A DNA stretch of 64,000 nt, from assembly GCA_035308365.1 (NCBI GenBank), contig DATGGU010000132.1, positions 1 to 64,000 on the forward strand, in the 5' to 3' direction. The notes under the pieces are model-generated. The model was not told the origin of the DNA. It saw only the letters and a program-made list of their open reading frames with translations, and did no database searches. How positions within the stretch are numbered: position 1 is the first letter of the stretch; each line of letters starts with the position of its first letter. The DNA comes from PALSA-505 sp035308365 (GTDB lineage: Bacteria; Actinomycetota; Actinomycetes; Streptosporangiales; Streptosporangiaceae). Made by a program: the position numbers and the translations under genes. This document shows positions 1 to 7,611 of the stretch, in pieces.

Positions 1-138
1 GTGCGAGCAGACGTCGCGCAGCGCGTACACGTCGCCGCCGGCCCGGATGATGGCGACGGGCTCGCCGTCCACCTCCACCCCGATGGCTCCCTCCTCGGGC
101 AGGTCCGACAGGGCACAGGCGCGAGCGAACCCGGTCAT
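1..138 (-). CDS. Rieske-type ferredoxin, suf operon (partial, N-terminal 46 residues)
   Basis: Only the first 46 codons are in the window; the gene runs off the left edge. The visible protein begins MTGFARACALSDLP and reaches DVCSH at the edge. A Cys-x-His pair preceded by a small beta-rich stretch is how the first half of a Rieske [2Fe-2S] site looks. Such non-heme oxygenase ferredoxin-like subunits are commonly found inside actinobacterial suf operons, after sufD. The ATG overlaps the TGA of sufD (ATGA overlap), so it is translationally coupled. The second Cys/His pair cannot be seen, so the assignment rests on context and half a motif. Confidence 0.75.
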   Translation of the reverse strand, partial: MTGFARACALSDLPEEGAIGVEVDGEPVAIIRAGGDVYALRDVCSH

Positions 139-1274
139 GACAGCTCCAGTTCGATCCCGGCCGCGATGCGCTGAGCCACCTGCGGCACACCGATCCGGCC
201 GATGAGCGTGCCGAAGAAACCCCGGATCACCAGCCGCCGCGCCTCGGCCTCGGGGATGCCCCTGGCCATCAGGTAGAACAGGTGCTGGTCCTCCAGCCGC
301 CCGCTGGCGCTGGCGTGCCCGGCCCCGGCCACCTCACCGGTCAGGATCTCCAGGTTGGGCACGGAATCGACCCGGGTGCCGTCGGTCAGCACCAGGTTTC
401 TGTTGTACTCGTAGGTGTCGGTGCCGGTGGCCTCGGCCCGGATGACCACGTCGCCGATCCACACCGCGTGTGCGTCCTTGCCCTGCAGCGCACCCTTGTA
501 CTCGACCCGGCTGCGGCAGCTGGGTACCGCGTGATCGACGAAGAGGCGGTGCTCCAGGTGCTGGCCCGCGTCGGCGAAGTACATCCCGAGCAGTTCGGCG
601 TTCCCGCCCGGGCCGCTGTAGTGGACGGACGGGGCGAGCCGCACCAGACCGCCGCCGAGCGTCACGGCGGCATGCCTGATCGAGGCGTCCCGGCCGAGCC
701 GCACGTAGTGGTGCGAGACGTGGACGGCGTCGTCAGCCCAGTCCTGCAGGCTCACCACCACCAGCGACGCGCCGTCGCCCACCGCGAATTCCACGTTGTC
801 GGCGTAGGTCGCGCTGCCGGCGTGGTCCAGGATCACCACGGCCTGGGCCATCGGCCGCACGTCGACCAGCACGTGGCCGAACGTGGCACCCTCGGCGTCG
901 TGGCCGCGCACCGTGACGACGGTCGGCCTGCTGGCCGCCAGCTCCTGCGGCACCGTGATCACGGTCGCCTCAGCGAACGAGGCATAGGCGCGGGCACTGA
1001 CCCGGTCGGTGGGTACGAACGAGCGACCCAGCCTGCCATCCGTCCGTTCGGCAGAATCAACGATCACCCCGGGGGCGGGGTCCGTTTCCACGGCCACCTT
1101 CCCCGGCGTCAGCGGCGAGTCGCCGGGCAGCCCGCGCAGGCGGCGCAACGGCGTGAACCGCCACTGTTCCTCGCGCCCGGTGGGCACCGGGAAGTCCGCG
1201 AGGTCGAACGAGCGCAGCTCGTGCAGCCTTGAGACGGGCGCCGAACCCTCTGGCGCCCTGCCGATCCCGGCCAT
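135..1274 (-). CDS. sufD: Fe-S cluster assembly protein SufD
   Basis: A 379-residue SufD, the scaffold partner of SufB in the SufBCD complex that builds Fe-S clusters in the cytoplasm. The start MAGIGRAPEG is chosen because its ATG overlaps the sufB stop. The N-terminal part carries the EEQWRFTPLRRL segment typical of SufD. The C-terminal half is the beta-helix region, ending with the SufB/SufD signature region RLEDQHLFYLMARGIPEAEARRL. The open frame extends much further upstream, but that part is the antisense-like shadow of sufB. It lies between sufB and a Rieske ferredoxin; sufC and sufS would be expected just outside the window to the left. Confidence 0.95.
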   Translation of the reverse strand: MAGIGRAPEGSAPVSRLHELRSFDLADFPVPTGREEQWRFTPLRRLRGLPGDSPLTPGKVAVETDPAPGVIVDSAERTDGRLGRSFVPTDRVSARAYASFAEATVITVPQELAASRPTVVTVRGHDAEGATFGHVLVDVRPMAQAVVILDHAGSATYADNVEFAVGDGASLVVVSLQDWADDAVHVSHHYVRLGRDASIRHAAVTLGGGLVRLAPSVHYSGPGGNAELLGMYFADAGQHLEHRLFVDHAVPSCRSRVEYKGALQGKDAHAVWIGDVVIRAEATGTDTYEYNRNLVLTDGTRVDSVPNLEILTGEVAGAGHASASGRLEDQHLFYLMARGIPEAEARRLVIRGFFGTLIGRIGVPQVAQRIAAGIELELS

Positions 1275-2686
1275 CAGCCGACCGCCCCCTCCATCTGCAG
1301 CTCGATCAGCCGGTTCAGCTCGAGCGCGTATTCCATCGGCAGCTCGCGGGCGATCGGCTCGACGAAGCCGCGGACGATCGTCGCCGCCGCCTCGTCCTCG
1401 GTCATCCCGCGGCTCATCAGGTAGAAAAGCTGGTCTTCGGAGATCTTGGAGACCGAGGCCTCGTGGCCCATCTCCACGTCGTCCTCGCGGACGTCCACGT
1501 ACGGGTAGGTGTCGGACCGGCTGACCGTATCCACGAGCAGCGCGTCGCACTTCACCGTGGACCTGGAGTGCTCGGCACCCTCCTGCACGTTGACCAGGCC
1601 GCGGTAGGAGGTCCGGCCGCCGGCCCTGGCCACCGACTTGGACACGATCGTGGAGGAGGTGTTCGGCGCGCAGTGCACCATCTTCGCCCCGGCATCCTGA
1701 TGCTGCCCGCTGCCCGCGAACGCCACCGACAGCGTCTCGCCCTTGGCATGCTCGCCCATCAGGTAGACGGCCGGGTACTTCATCGTGACCTTGGAGCCGA
1801 TGTTGCCGTCGACCCACTCCATGGTCGCACCCGCCTGCGCCACGGCCCGCTTGGTAACCAGGTTGTACACATTGTTCGACCAGTTCTGGATCGTCGTGTA
1901 CCGGCAGCGCGCGTCCTTCTTCACGATGATCTCGACAACCGCCGAGTGGAGCGAGTCGGACTTGTAGATCGGCGCCGTGCACCCTTCCACGTAGTGCACG
2001 TAGGCGCCCTCGTCCACGATGATCAGCGTCCGCTCGAACTGGCCCATGTTCTCGGTGTTGATCCGGAAGTAGGCCTGCAGCGGGATCTCGACGTGGACGC
2101 CCTTGGGCACGTAGATGAACGACCCGCCGGACCACGCCGCGGTGTTGAGCGCGGCGAACTTGTTGTCGCCCGGCGGGATGACCGTGGCGAAGTACTCCTG
2201 GAACAGCTCCGGGTGCTCCCTGAGCGCCGTATCGGTGTCCAGGAAGATGACGCCTTTGTCCTCCAGGTCCTCACGGATCTTGTGGTAAACGACTTCCGAC
2301 TCATACTGGGCAGCCACGCCGGCGATGAGGCGCTGCTTCTCGGCTTCGGGGATGCCGAGTTTGTCGTAGGTGTTCTTGATGTCGGCGGGGAGCTCGTCCC
2401 AGCTCGCTGCCTGCTTCTCGGTGGAGCGGACGAAGTACTTGATGTTGTCGAAGTCGATGCCGGTCAGGTCGGCGCCCCAGGTGGGCAGGGGCTTGCGGCC
2501 GAACATCTTCAGCCCGCGCAGCCGCAGGTCCAGCATCCACTCCGGCTCGTTCTTCTTCGCCGAGATGTCCCGGACGACTTCCTCCGACAGGCCACGGCGC
2601 GCGGACGCGCCGGCCACGTCGGAGTCAGCCCAGCCAAACCTGTAGCTGCCGAGACCCTCGAGCTCGGAAGGTGCGGTAGTCGTCAT
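1274..2686 (-). CDS. sufB: Fe-S cluster assembly protein SufB
   Basis: A 470-residue SufB, scaffold of the SufBC2D Fe-S assembly machine. The core shows the beta-helix with WSGGSFIYVPKGVHVEIPLQ near 185-204, HYVEGCTAP with Cys236, and STVKCDALL with Cys380. Cys380 matches the conserved cysteine held to accept persulfide sulfur or nascent cluster in E. coli SufB. The C-terminal signature SEDQLFYLMSRGMTEDEA is at about 416-432. The length is that of an intein-free SufB; the M. tuberculosis homologue carries an intein and this one does not. The ATG at 2686 overlaps the sufR stop and the TGA overlaps the sufD start, so sufR-sufB-sufD is a tightly coupled operon, probably repressed by SufR. Confidence 0.97.
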   Translation of the reverse strand: MTTTAPSELEGLGSYRFGWADSDVAGASARRGLSEEVVRDISAKKNEPEWMLDLRLRGLKMFGRKPLPTWGADLTGIDFDNIKYFVRSTEKQAASWDELPADIKNTYDKLGIPEAEKQRLIAGVAAQYESEVVYHKIREDLEDKGVIFLDTDTALREHPELFQEYFATVIPPGDNKFAALNTAAWSGGSFIYVPKGVHVEIPLQAYFRINTENMGQFERTLIIVDEGAYVHYVEGCTAPIYKSDSLHSAVVEIIVKKDARCRYTTIQNWSNNVYNLVTKRAVAQAGATMEWVDGNIGSKVTMKYPAVYLMGEHAKGETLSVAFAGSGQHQDAGAKMVHCAPNTSSTIVSKSVARAGGRTSYRGLVNVQEGAEHSRSTVKCDALLVDTVSRSDTYPYVDVREDDVEMGHEASVSKISEDQLFYLMSRGMTEDEAAATIVRGFVEPIARELPMEYALELNRLIELQMEGAVG

Positions 2687-3519
2687 AGTGAAGAGCCCTC
2701 CGGACTCTGTTGTGTCATGGGTCCCTGGCCTTGCGGCCCTTTCGGCTTGGTATCGCCCCGGCCGGCGGCAAAGGCTCTGCCGCCGGCGAGTGAGCGGTCG
2801 GTCACGTGCGTGGTGCAGACGCCGTCGCCGCGGGCGATGGTAGCCAGCCGCTGGACCGGCGTGCCGAGCAGCCTGCCGAATACCTCGGTCTCCGCCTCGC
2901 ACAGCTCGGGGAACTCGGCCGCCACGTGCGCGACCGGGCAGTGGTGCTGGCAGAGTTGCTCGCCGGTGCCACCGGCCGGAGCGCCGGTCGCCGAGGCGGC
3001 GTACCCGTCGGCCGACAGAGCCTCGGCCAGCGCCTGCACGCGCAGTTCCGGCGCCGCTCCCTCGACCACTGGAGCGTACCGGCCCTCAAGATCGGCAAGC
3101 TGACGCCGGGCGAACTCCGTCACCGCCGCCGGGCCGCCGACCTCGGCGAGAAAGCGCAGCGCACTGCTGGCCAGGTCGTCATAGGCGTGCTCGAACGCGC
3201 TGCGGCCCGCGTCGGTAATCGTGAACAGCTTGGCCGGCCTGCCGCGCCCCCGGCTGCGCTGCGCCCTTGCCACCCTGGTCTCGATCATGCCCTCGGCCAG
3301 GAGGTTGTCCAGGTGGCGGCGGATCGCCGCCGGTGTGAGCCCAAGCCTGCTGCCGAGCGAGGCCGCGGTGGATGGGCCGAGTTCCAGGATCAGCCTGGCC
3401 ACCCTGGCCCGCGTCCCGCGCTCTGACCAGCCCTGCTCGGGCAGGCCGCCGGGGACAGCACTGAGCGGCCCGGCGGCGGTCACTGCCATACCGGGGGCCT
3501 GCTCACGGGCTGCCCTCAT
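2683..3519 (-). CDS. sufR: Fe-S sensing repressor SufR
   Basis: A DeoR/ArsR-like winged-helix regulator of 278 residues from the ATG at 3519. The helix-turn-helix lies at about 40-100 (LGLTPAAIRRHLDNLL followed by the RGRGRPAKLF wing). The C-terminal half has four cysteines, Cys190, Cys194, Cys207 and Cys235, in the arrangement expected of a SufR [4Fe-4S] site. The known role is to repress the suf operon when holo and release it under Fe-S stress. It is first in the operon and its TGA overlaps sufB. No Shine-Dalgarno is visible before 3519; a later ATG at 3489 is possible. A SufR-type operator lies six bases upstream of 3519, which supports a leaderless or very short leader. Confidence 0.92.
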   Translation of the reverse strand: MRAAREQAPGMAVTAAGPLSAVPGGLPEQGWSERGTRARVARLILELGPSTAASLGSRLGLTPAAIRRHLDNLLAEGMIETRVARAQRSRGRGRPAKLFTITDAGRSAFEHAYDDLASSALRFLAEVGGPAAVTEFARRQLADLEGRYAPVVEGAAPELRVQALAEALSADGYAASATGAPAGGTGEQLCQHHCPVAHVAAEFPELCEAETEVFGRLLGTPVQRLATIARGDGVCTTHVTDRSLAGGRAFAAGRGDTKPKGPQGQGPMTQQSPEGSSL

Positions 3520-3524
3520 GTTTT

Positions 3525-3539
3525 TCACAACATCAGTGT
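3525..3539 (-). promoter_or_regulatory. Candidate SufR operator
   Basis: Read on the minus strand the site is ACACT-GATGT-TGTGA, immediately upstream of the sufR start. As I recall, ACACT-N5-TGTGA is the SufR site described for M. tuberculosis, also upstream of sufR. Exact match of both half-sites at the right place suggests autoregulation of the suf operon. Confidence 0.6.
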
Positions 3540-3720
3540 GGCGTAAATCCTTCCAGCCTCGCAACACGATCACGTGTGAAGGCCGGCACACCCGGGACCG
3601 CCGGTGCGGCGGCGGCTGCCGCCTGCTGGCCGCAGGTGGCTGGCCACACCTGCGGCTCCCGGCAAATAGTCACAAGTCGGTCATGTCCGACACGTGATTA
3701 TTTGGCGTCGGGTAAAAGGG

Positions 3721-3749
3721 TCTTCTCAAACCGTCAATGCCCGTATAAA
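3721..3749 (+). promoter_or_regulatory. Shared promoter of the secreted-protein array, copy 1
   Basis: TCTTCT at 3721-3726 and TATAAA at 3744-3749 are separated by 17 bases. The same 5' element TCTTCTCAA followed at the same distance by TATATG or GATATG recurs upstream of array copies 3 and 5 (6019 and 7522). The region is AT-rich compared with the rest of the window. Transcription would begin about 55 bases before the start codon at 3812. Confidence 0.5.
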
Positions 3750-3811
3750 GTGTGGCATTACGTATTCTCCTACTCGGGGGTAGGGAATCCCGGAAAGAAA
3801 GGTTAATGTGT

Positions 3812-4669
3812 ATGACCCTGCTTTCGTCCAGGTTTACTGGATCACGTAGGCCCTTGGTGCTGAGTGGTTTGCTCGCTGTATCGCTCGGTGCCGCACTAAC
3901 CGGTTCCGGCATTACGGCTGCGGGCGCCGCAACTTTCGGCCACACCGTCTCTCATCCTCACGTCACGCTCAAGCCGCGTGGCTCCGCTCCCAACCTGCGT
4001 GCGGGCAACCTGATCAACCACGGTGGCCCCGTGCAGAACGCGCCCAAGGTCTACATCGACTTCTGGGGCTGGACCTCCGACCCCAGCGGGGAAAAGACAT
4101 ACCTCAAGAACTTCCTGTCGTCCATCGGCGGGACCTCATGGCTGTCCACGGTCAACCAGTACGGTGGCGGCTCGGCCGGGAACCTGCTGGCGGGGAGCTG
4201 GTCCCACACCGCGACCGTCCCACTGCACCCCACCGACACCCAGATCCAGGCCCAGGCCGTCAAGACGGCTAATCACTTCGCGGCCGGCAACTCGGTCAAC
4301 GTCCAGATCGTGGTAGCCACCCCCACGGGCCACTCCACGTCCGGCTTCGGCACGCAATGGTGCGCTTATCACGGCGCCGTCAGTGCCGACCCCAACATCA
4401 CCTACACCAACCTTCCCTACCAGACCGACGCCGGCTCCGCCTGCGGCGAGGACTCGGTGAGCAAGGCGCTGGACGGCGTGAGCATCGTCGAGGGCCACGA
4501 GCTGGCGGAAGCCATCACCGACCCGCTGCTCAACGCCTGGTACGACTCGTCGGGCCAGGAGATCGGCGACAAGTGCGCCTGGATCAACCTGCACGACATC
4601 ACCACCTCCAAGGGCTCCTTCGCTGTTCAGCCGCTGTGGAGCAACGCCATCTCAGGCTGCGCCGGGTAA
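3812..4669 (+). CDS. Secreted EXORDIUM/PHI-1-like protein, array copy 1
   Basis: A 285-residue exported protein. A Sec signal peptide is clear: basic start with SRRP, hydrophobic LVLSGLLAVSLGAAL, then small residues near 35-40. The mature part has NHGGPVQNAPKVYIDFWGW, a central TPTGHSTSGFGTQWCAYHG, then EGHELAEAITDPLLNAWYD with EIGDKC, and a final PLWSN..GC. This order (HGGPV-VY, GHELAE-NPLxNAWY-EIxDxC, VQxxWN-C) is what I remember from the EXORDIUM/phosphate-induced protein 1 family. The HELAE motif also resembles a metallopeptidase helix, but catalysis is not shown. The ATG at 3812 sits 8-9 bases after AGAAAGG; ATG 3806 is closer. Four cysteines in the mature part could form disulfides. First of five related units. 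Confidence 0.8.
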   Translation: MTLLSSRFTGSRRPLVLSGLLAVSLGAALTGSGITAAGAATFGHTVSHPHVTLKPRGSAPNLRAGNLINHGGPVQNAPKVYIDFWGWTSDPSGEKTYLKNFLSSIGGTSWLSTVNQYGGGSAGNLLAGSWSHTATVPLHPTDTQIQAQAVKTANHFAAGNSVNVQIVVATPTGHSTSGFGTQWCAYHGAVSADPNITYTNLPYQTDAGSACGEDSVSKALDGVSIVEGHELAEAITDPLLNAWYDSSGQEIGDKCAWINLHDITTSKGSFAVQPLWSNAISGCAG

Positions 4670-4687
4670 CCGGCAGCGCCTCATTCT

Positions 4688-4723
4688 GGGCAGGCCGCCA
4701 GCCAACGTGCTGGTGGCCTGCCC
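4688..4723 (+). terminator. Terminator hairpin after array copy 1
   Basis: A near-perfect 15-base stem (GGGCAGGCC... with ...GGCCTGCCC) and a short loop, 18 bases after the stop codon. No T-run follows, as is usual in actinomycetes. The same GGCAGGCCGCC core recurs in hairpins at 8512 and 9521. Confidence 0.75.
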
Positions 4724-4806
4724 GCGTTGTGCGCTCACCGCACGCCGAGATTCCACGATCATGGGCCAAATCAGGTCAGAATTGTTCAGCAGAAAGGTCA
4801 AGGTTT

Positions 4807-5646
4807 ATGCCGCCGCATTTCTTCAGGCTAATTGGGCCAGGCCGGCGCCGGGTGCTGAGTGGTTTCCTCGTTGTGTCGCTCGGTGCCGCACCAGCCGGTT
4901 CCGGCATTTCCGCCGCGGGTGCCGCCGCGCCCGGTCATGGGACGGCCTTACATCCGTACGTCAAGCTCCAGCCGCGCGGCACCACTCTCAACAGCAACCT
5001 GATCAACCACGGCGGGCCGGTGCAGGCCGCGCCCAGGATCTACCTGGACTTCTGGGGCTGGACCTCCGACCCGAGCGGCGAGCAGCCCTACCTCACCGGC
5101 TTCCTGCAAGGTGCAGGCGGAACCAACTGGCTGCACACGGTCGCCCAGTACGGTGGCGGCTGGACCGGGAATCTGCTGGCGGGGAGCTGGTCCCACGCCG
5201 CGACCGTCCCGCTGCACCCCACCGACGCCCAGATCCAGGCCGAGGCCGTCACGGCAGCCGGTCACTTCGGCGCGGGCACCTCGGTCGATGTCCAAATCGT
5301 CGTTGCGACCCCCACCGGTCACTCCACGTCGGGCTTTGGCACGCAATGGTGCTCTTACCACGGCGCGGTCAGTGCCGACCCCAGCATCACCTACACCAAC
5401 TTTCCCTATCAGACCGACGCCGGAGCCGCCTGCGGCGCGTCCCTGGGCAACCCGCTGGCCGGGGTGAGCATCGCCGAGAGTAACGAGATGACGGGCTCCA
5501 TCACGGACCCGCTGCTCGATGCGTGGTTCGACTCGGCCGGCCGGGAGATCGGCGACAAGTGCGGCAAGATCGAGGACATCACCACCGCGAAAGGGACCTT
5601 CCCCGTGGTGGAGCTCTGGAGCAACGTCCTCGGCGGCTGTGCCTGA
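4807..5646 (+). CDS. Secreted EXORDIUM/PHI-1-like protein with altered HELAE motif, array copy 2
   Basis: A 279-residue paralogue of copy 1 with a signal peptide (RRRVLSGFLVVSLGAAPAGSG). It keeps NHGGPVQ, VYLDFWGW-like IYLDFWGW, GHSTSGFGTQWCSYHG and the DPLLDAWFD...EIGDKC block. The GHELAE motif is replaced by SNEMTG (SIAESNEMTGSITDP), so His and the second Glu are gone while the frame and the rest of the fold are preserved. If HELAE is a metal site this copy should be inactive. An AGAAAGG Shine-Dalgarno at 4791-4797 fits the ATG at 4807. Unlike copies 1, 3 and 5 it has no TCTTCTCAA promoter upstream, and the spacer to copy 1 is only about 140 bases with a terminator in it. Confidence 0.8.
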   Translation: MPPHFFRLIGPGRRRVLSGFLVVSLGAAPAGSGISAAGAAAPGHGTALHPYVKLQPRGTTLNSNLINHGGPVQAAPRIYLDFWGWTSDPSGEQPYLTGFLQGAGGTNWLHTVAQYGGGWTGNLLAGSWSHAATVPLHPTDAQIQAEAVTAAGHFGAGTSVDVQIVVATPTGHSTSGFGTQWCSYHGAVSADPSITYTNFPYQTDAGAACGASLGNPLAGVSIAESNEMTGSITDPLLDAWFDSAGREIGDKCGKIEDITTAKGTFPVVELWSNVLGGCA

Positions 5647-5677
5647 TATTCGCCAATGACCCGGCAGAACCCGTTCC

Positions 5678-5713
5678 GGCCGGGCCGCCATATCGTTGGC
5701 TGGCGGCCCGGCC
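5678..5713 (+). terminator. Terminator hairpin after array copy 2
   Basis: Perfect 13-base stem GGCCGGGCCGCCA / TGGCGGCCCGGCC with a 10-base loop, about 30 bases after the stop codon. Confidence 0.75.
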
Positions 5714-6018
5714 GGGTATCTCAGGGTGCTTATTCTTTTACTTGGCACGCAATTTTCACTGTAGCCACAGAAAACTTCCTTGAACCCGGAATTCACACTA
5801 TTCAAGATCTTGCCATAACGGCAGCGGGTGCCACGTATGATCACAAGACCGGGTATCCGGAAGCTAGACTGCCGGTCATGTCCAGCATTCTAAGGAATGT
5901 TATTGATAGCCCAGCGTAACTAATATTACCGCAGTGGGACAGAAATGGCTGGCCGAGCGGCTCCTACCTGGGCAGCCATCGCATTAATACATTACATATC
6001 GTGAGATGAATCCAAAGG
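5714..6018 (+). other. AT-rich spacer without a recognisable gene
   Basis: About 300 bases between the terminator of copy 2 and the promoter of copy 3. Short open frames exist but none has a ribosome site or recognisable protein. The base composition is clearly more AT-rich than the surrounding genes, like the other spacers of this array. Confidence 0.6.
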
Positions 6019-6047
6019 TCTTCTCAATTAGGTGTAATCGGTATATG
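6019..6047 (+). promoter_or_regulatory. Shared promoter of the secreted-protein array, copy 3
   Basis: TCTTCT at 6019-6024 and TATATG at 6042-6047 with a 17-base spacer, followed by a block (TGACCCCGTCCATTCTGCTG and on) nearly identical to the leader of copy 5. The duplication therefore included the promoter and leader. Confidence 0.5.
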
Positions 6048-6111
6048 GGGGTGACCCCGTCCATTCTGCTGACCCGCTGGCAGAATCACAGACGAAGGGT
6101 GCAGGTGCAGG

Positions 6112-6983
6112 TTGCCCCGTTTGTCCAGATTAACTGCCCTACCAGGGCGCTGGGCGCTGAGTGGTGTCCTTGCTATAGCACTGGGTGCCACACTCGCCAG
6201 CTCCGGCATTACCGCCGCCGGCGCCAGCACGCTCGCACGCCAGGCCGGTACCCCGGCCTCGCATCCGGTCACCTCGCTCACCCCGCGCGGCGCCACCCAC
6301 AACCTGGGCGGGGGCAACCTGACCAACCACGGCGGCCCGGTGCAGAACGCGCCCCACGTCTACATCGTCTTCTGGGGCTGGGCCAACGATCCCAGCGGCG
6401 AGCAGCCCTACCTCATCAACTTCTTGTCAGGAGCAGGCGGGACATCGTGGCTGTCCACGGCCGCCCAGTACGGTGGCGGCTGGACCGGGAACCTGCTGTT
6501 CGGGACCTGGTCGGACCCCACGGCGGTACCCTTGCACCCAACTGACGCGCAGATCCAGGCCGAAGCGGCGAAGGCGGATACCACTTCAACGCGGGCAGGT
6601 CGGTCAACGTCCAGATCGTGGTGGCCACTCCCACCGGGCACTTCACGAATGGTTTCGGCACCCGGTGGTGCGCCTGCCACGGTGCGGTCGCCGCCGCTCC
6701 CAACATCACCTACACCAATCTCCCCTACATGACGGACGCCGGAGCCGCCTGCGGCGAGGGTTCCGTGAACAACCCTGGCACGCTGGACGGCGTGAGCATC
6801 GTCGAGGGTCACGAACTCGCGGAAGCCATCACCGACCCGCTGCTGAACGCGTGGTTTGACAACCAGGGCTTCGAGATCGGCGACAAGTGCGCCTGGATCA
6901 ACCTGCACAACATCGCCACCTCGAGAGGAAACTTCGCAGTGCAGCCACTGTGGAGCAACCGCATCTCAGGCTGCGCCGGGTAA
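6112..6983 (+). pseudogene. EXORDIUM/PHI-1-like array copy 3, frameshifted and start-impaired
   Basis: Same domain order as copy 1, but split in two frames. The first frame (from the TTG at 6112) carries the signal peptide and runs to about 6580. There a one-base deletion next to the codons for HF shifts the frame, and the rest (VATPTGHFTNGFGTRWCACHG to GCAG, stop at 6981) is read in another frame. The first frame ends with unrelated residues at 6732. Compared with copy 5 the leader has also lost the ATG and the AGGAG site: copy 5 reads AGGAGTATGTTGCCC where this copy reads AGGTGCAGGTTGCCC. The EGHELAEAITDPLLNAWFD block is intact. Two independent lesions argue for a pseudogene rather than a sequencing error. 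Confidence 0.75.
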
Positions 6984-7002
6984 CCGGTAACCATCTCATT
7001 CC

Positions 7003-7036
7003 GGCGGGCCGCCAGCCAGCAGGCTGGCGGCCCGCC
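7003..7036 (+). terminator. Terminator hairpin after array copy 3
   Basis: Perfect 15-base stem GGCGGGCCGCCAGCC / GGCTGGCGGCCCGCC with a four-base loop, 20 bases after the stop codon. Confidence 0.8.
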
Positions 7037-7072
7037 CCCATTACCCGTCCCGGAATAGCCCGAAAGAAGGTC

Positions 7073-7324
7073 AACGGATCGGGCCATGGCATTTCTTCAA
7101 ACCACATCGGCTGTGCGTTAAGTGGCCCGCTGGGCCGGCCTCAGCATAGCCGGGAGCATCGAGATGAATGGCTCCATCACGGACCCGCTCTCAATCCGTG
7201 GCATGGCCTGGACGGCCGGGATATCGGCGGCAGGTGCGCCAGCACCCAGAACATCACCATGGCGAACGGAATCTTCCCGGTGAAGCAGTTCTGGAGCAAC
7301 GCCGGCGGAGGCTGCGCCGGGTAG
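7073..7324 (+). pseudogene. EXORDIUM/PHI-1-like array copy 4, internal-deletion remnant
   Basis: About 250 bases that align with both ends of copy 2 but lack its middle. The 5' piece encodes HGISSNHIGCALSGPLG, matching PHFFRLIGPGRRRVLSGFL of copy 2. The next piece, in another frame, encodes LSIAGSIEMNGSITDPL, matching SIAESNEMTGSITDPL. A last piece encodes LDGRDIGGRC..NITMANGIFPVKQFWSNAGGGC. The NEMTG-like version of the motif shows descent from copy 2 or its ancestor rather than from the HELAE copies. A GAAAGAAGGTCAA leader resembling the copy 2 ribosome site precedes it. No intact product is possible. Confidence 0.75.
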
Positions 7325-7521
7325 CCGCCGCCTCCCTGGCCCGCGGACCTCACTCCGGTCACCGGGAGTGCCCGAACCCGAAAGCCAAATACCGGATATT
7401 ACCGGCATTTGGTGGAATGGTATGGATAGTCCTGATGTGACGCTCCGCAGCCGGGCAGAAATGCCGGGACCGGATCGTCCGCACTGGCGGCCGCCGCATA
7501 TCACAACTTGGATCTATTAGG

Positions 7522-7550
7522 TCTTCTCAAATAGGTGCAAGCGGGATATG
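7522..7550 (+). promoter_or_regulatory. Shared promoter of the secreted-protein array, copy 5
   Basis: TCTTCT at 7522-7527 and GATATG at 7545-7550 with a 17-base spacer, the same geometry as upstream of copies 1 and 3. The leader between here and the ATG at 7612 is nearly the same as that of copy 3. Confidence 0.5.
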
Positions 7551-7611
7551 GTGTGACCCCGTCCATTCTGCTGACCCGCTGGCAGAATAATCAGAAGAAG
7601 GGTGTAGGAGT

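Noticed and set aside
1274..2686. Intein in SufB as in Mycobacterium tuberculosis
   Set aside because: The protein is 470 residues and continuous through the usual insertion region.
1229..3103. Long plus-strand open frame of 624 codons opposite sufD, sufB and sufR
   Set aside because: Arg/Val/His-rich shadow of the minus-strand suf genes, which are unambiguous; caused by high third-position GC.
5656..5919. 87-codon frame in the spacer after array copy 2
   Set aside because: Begins before and crosses the terminator hairpin, has no ribosome site, and its product has no recognisable features.
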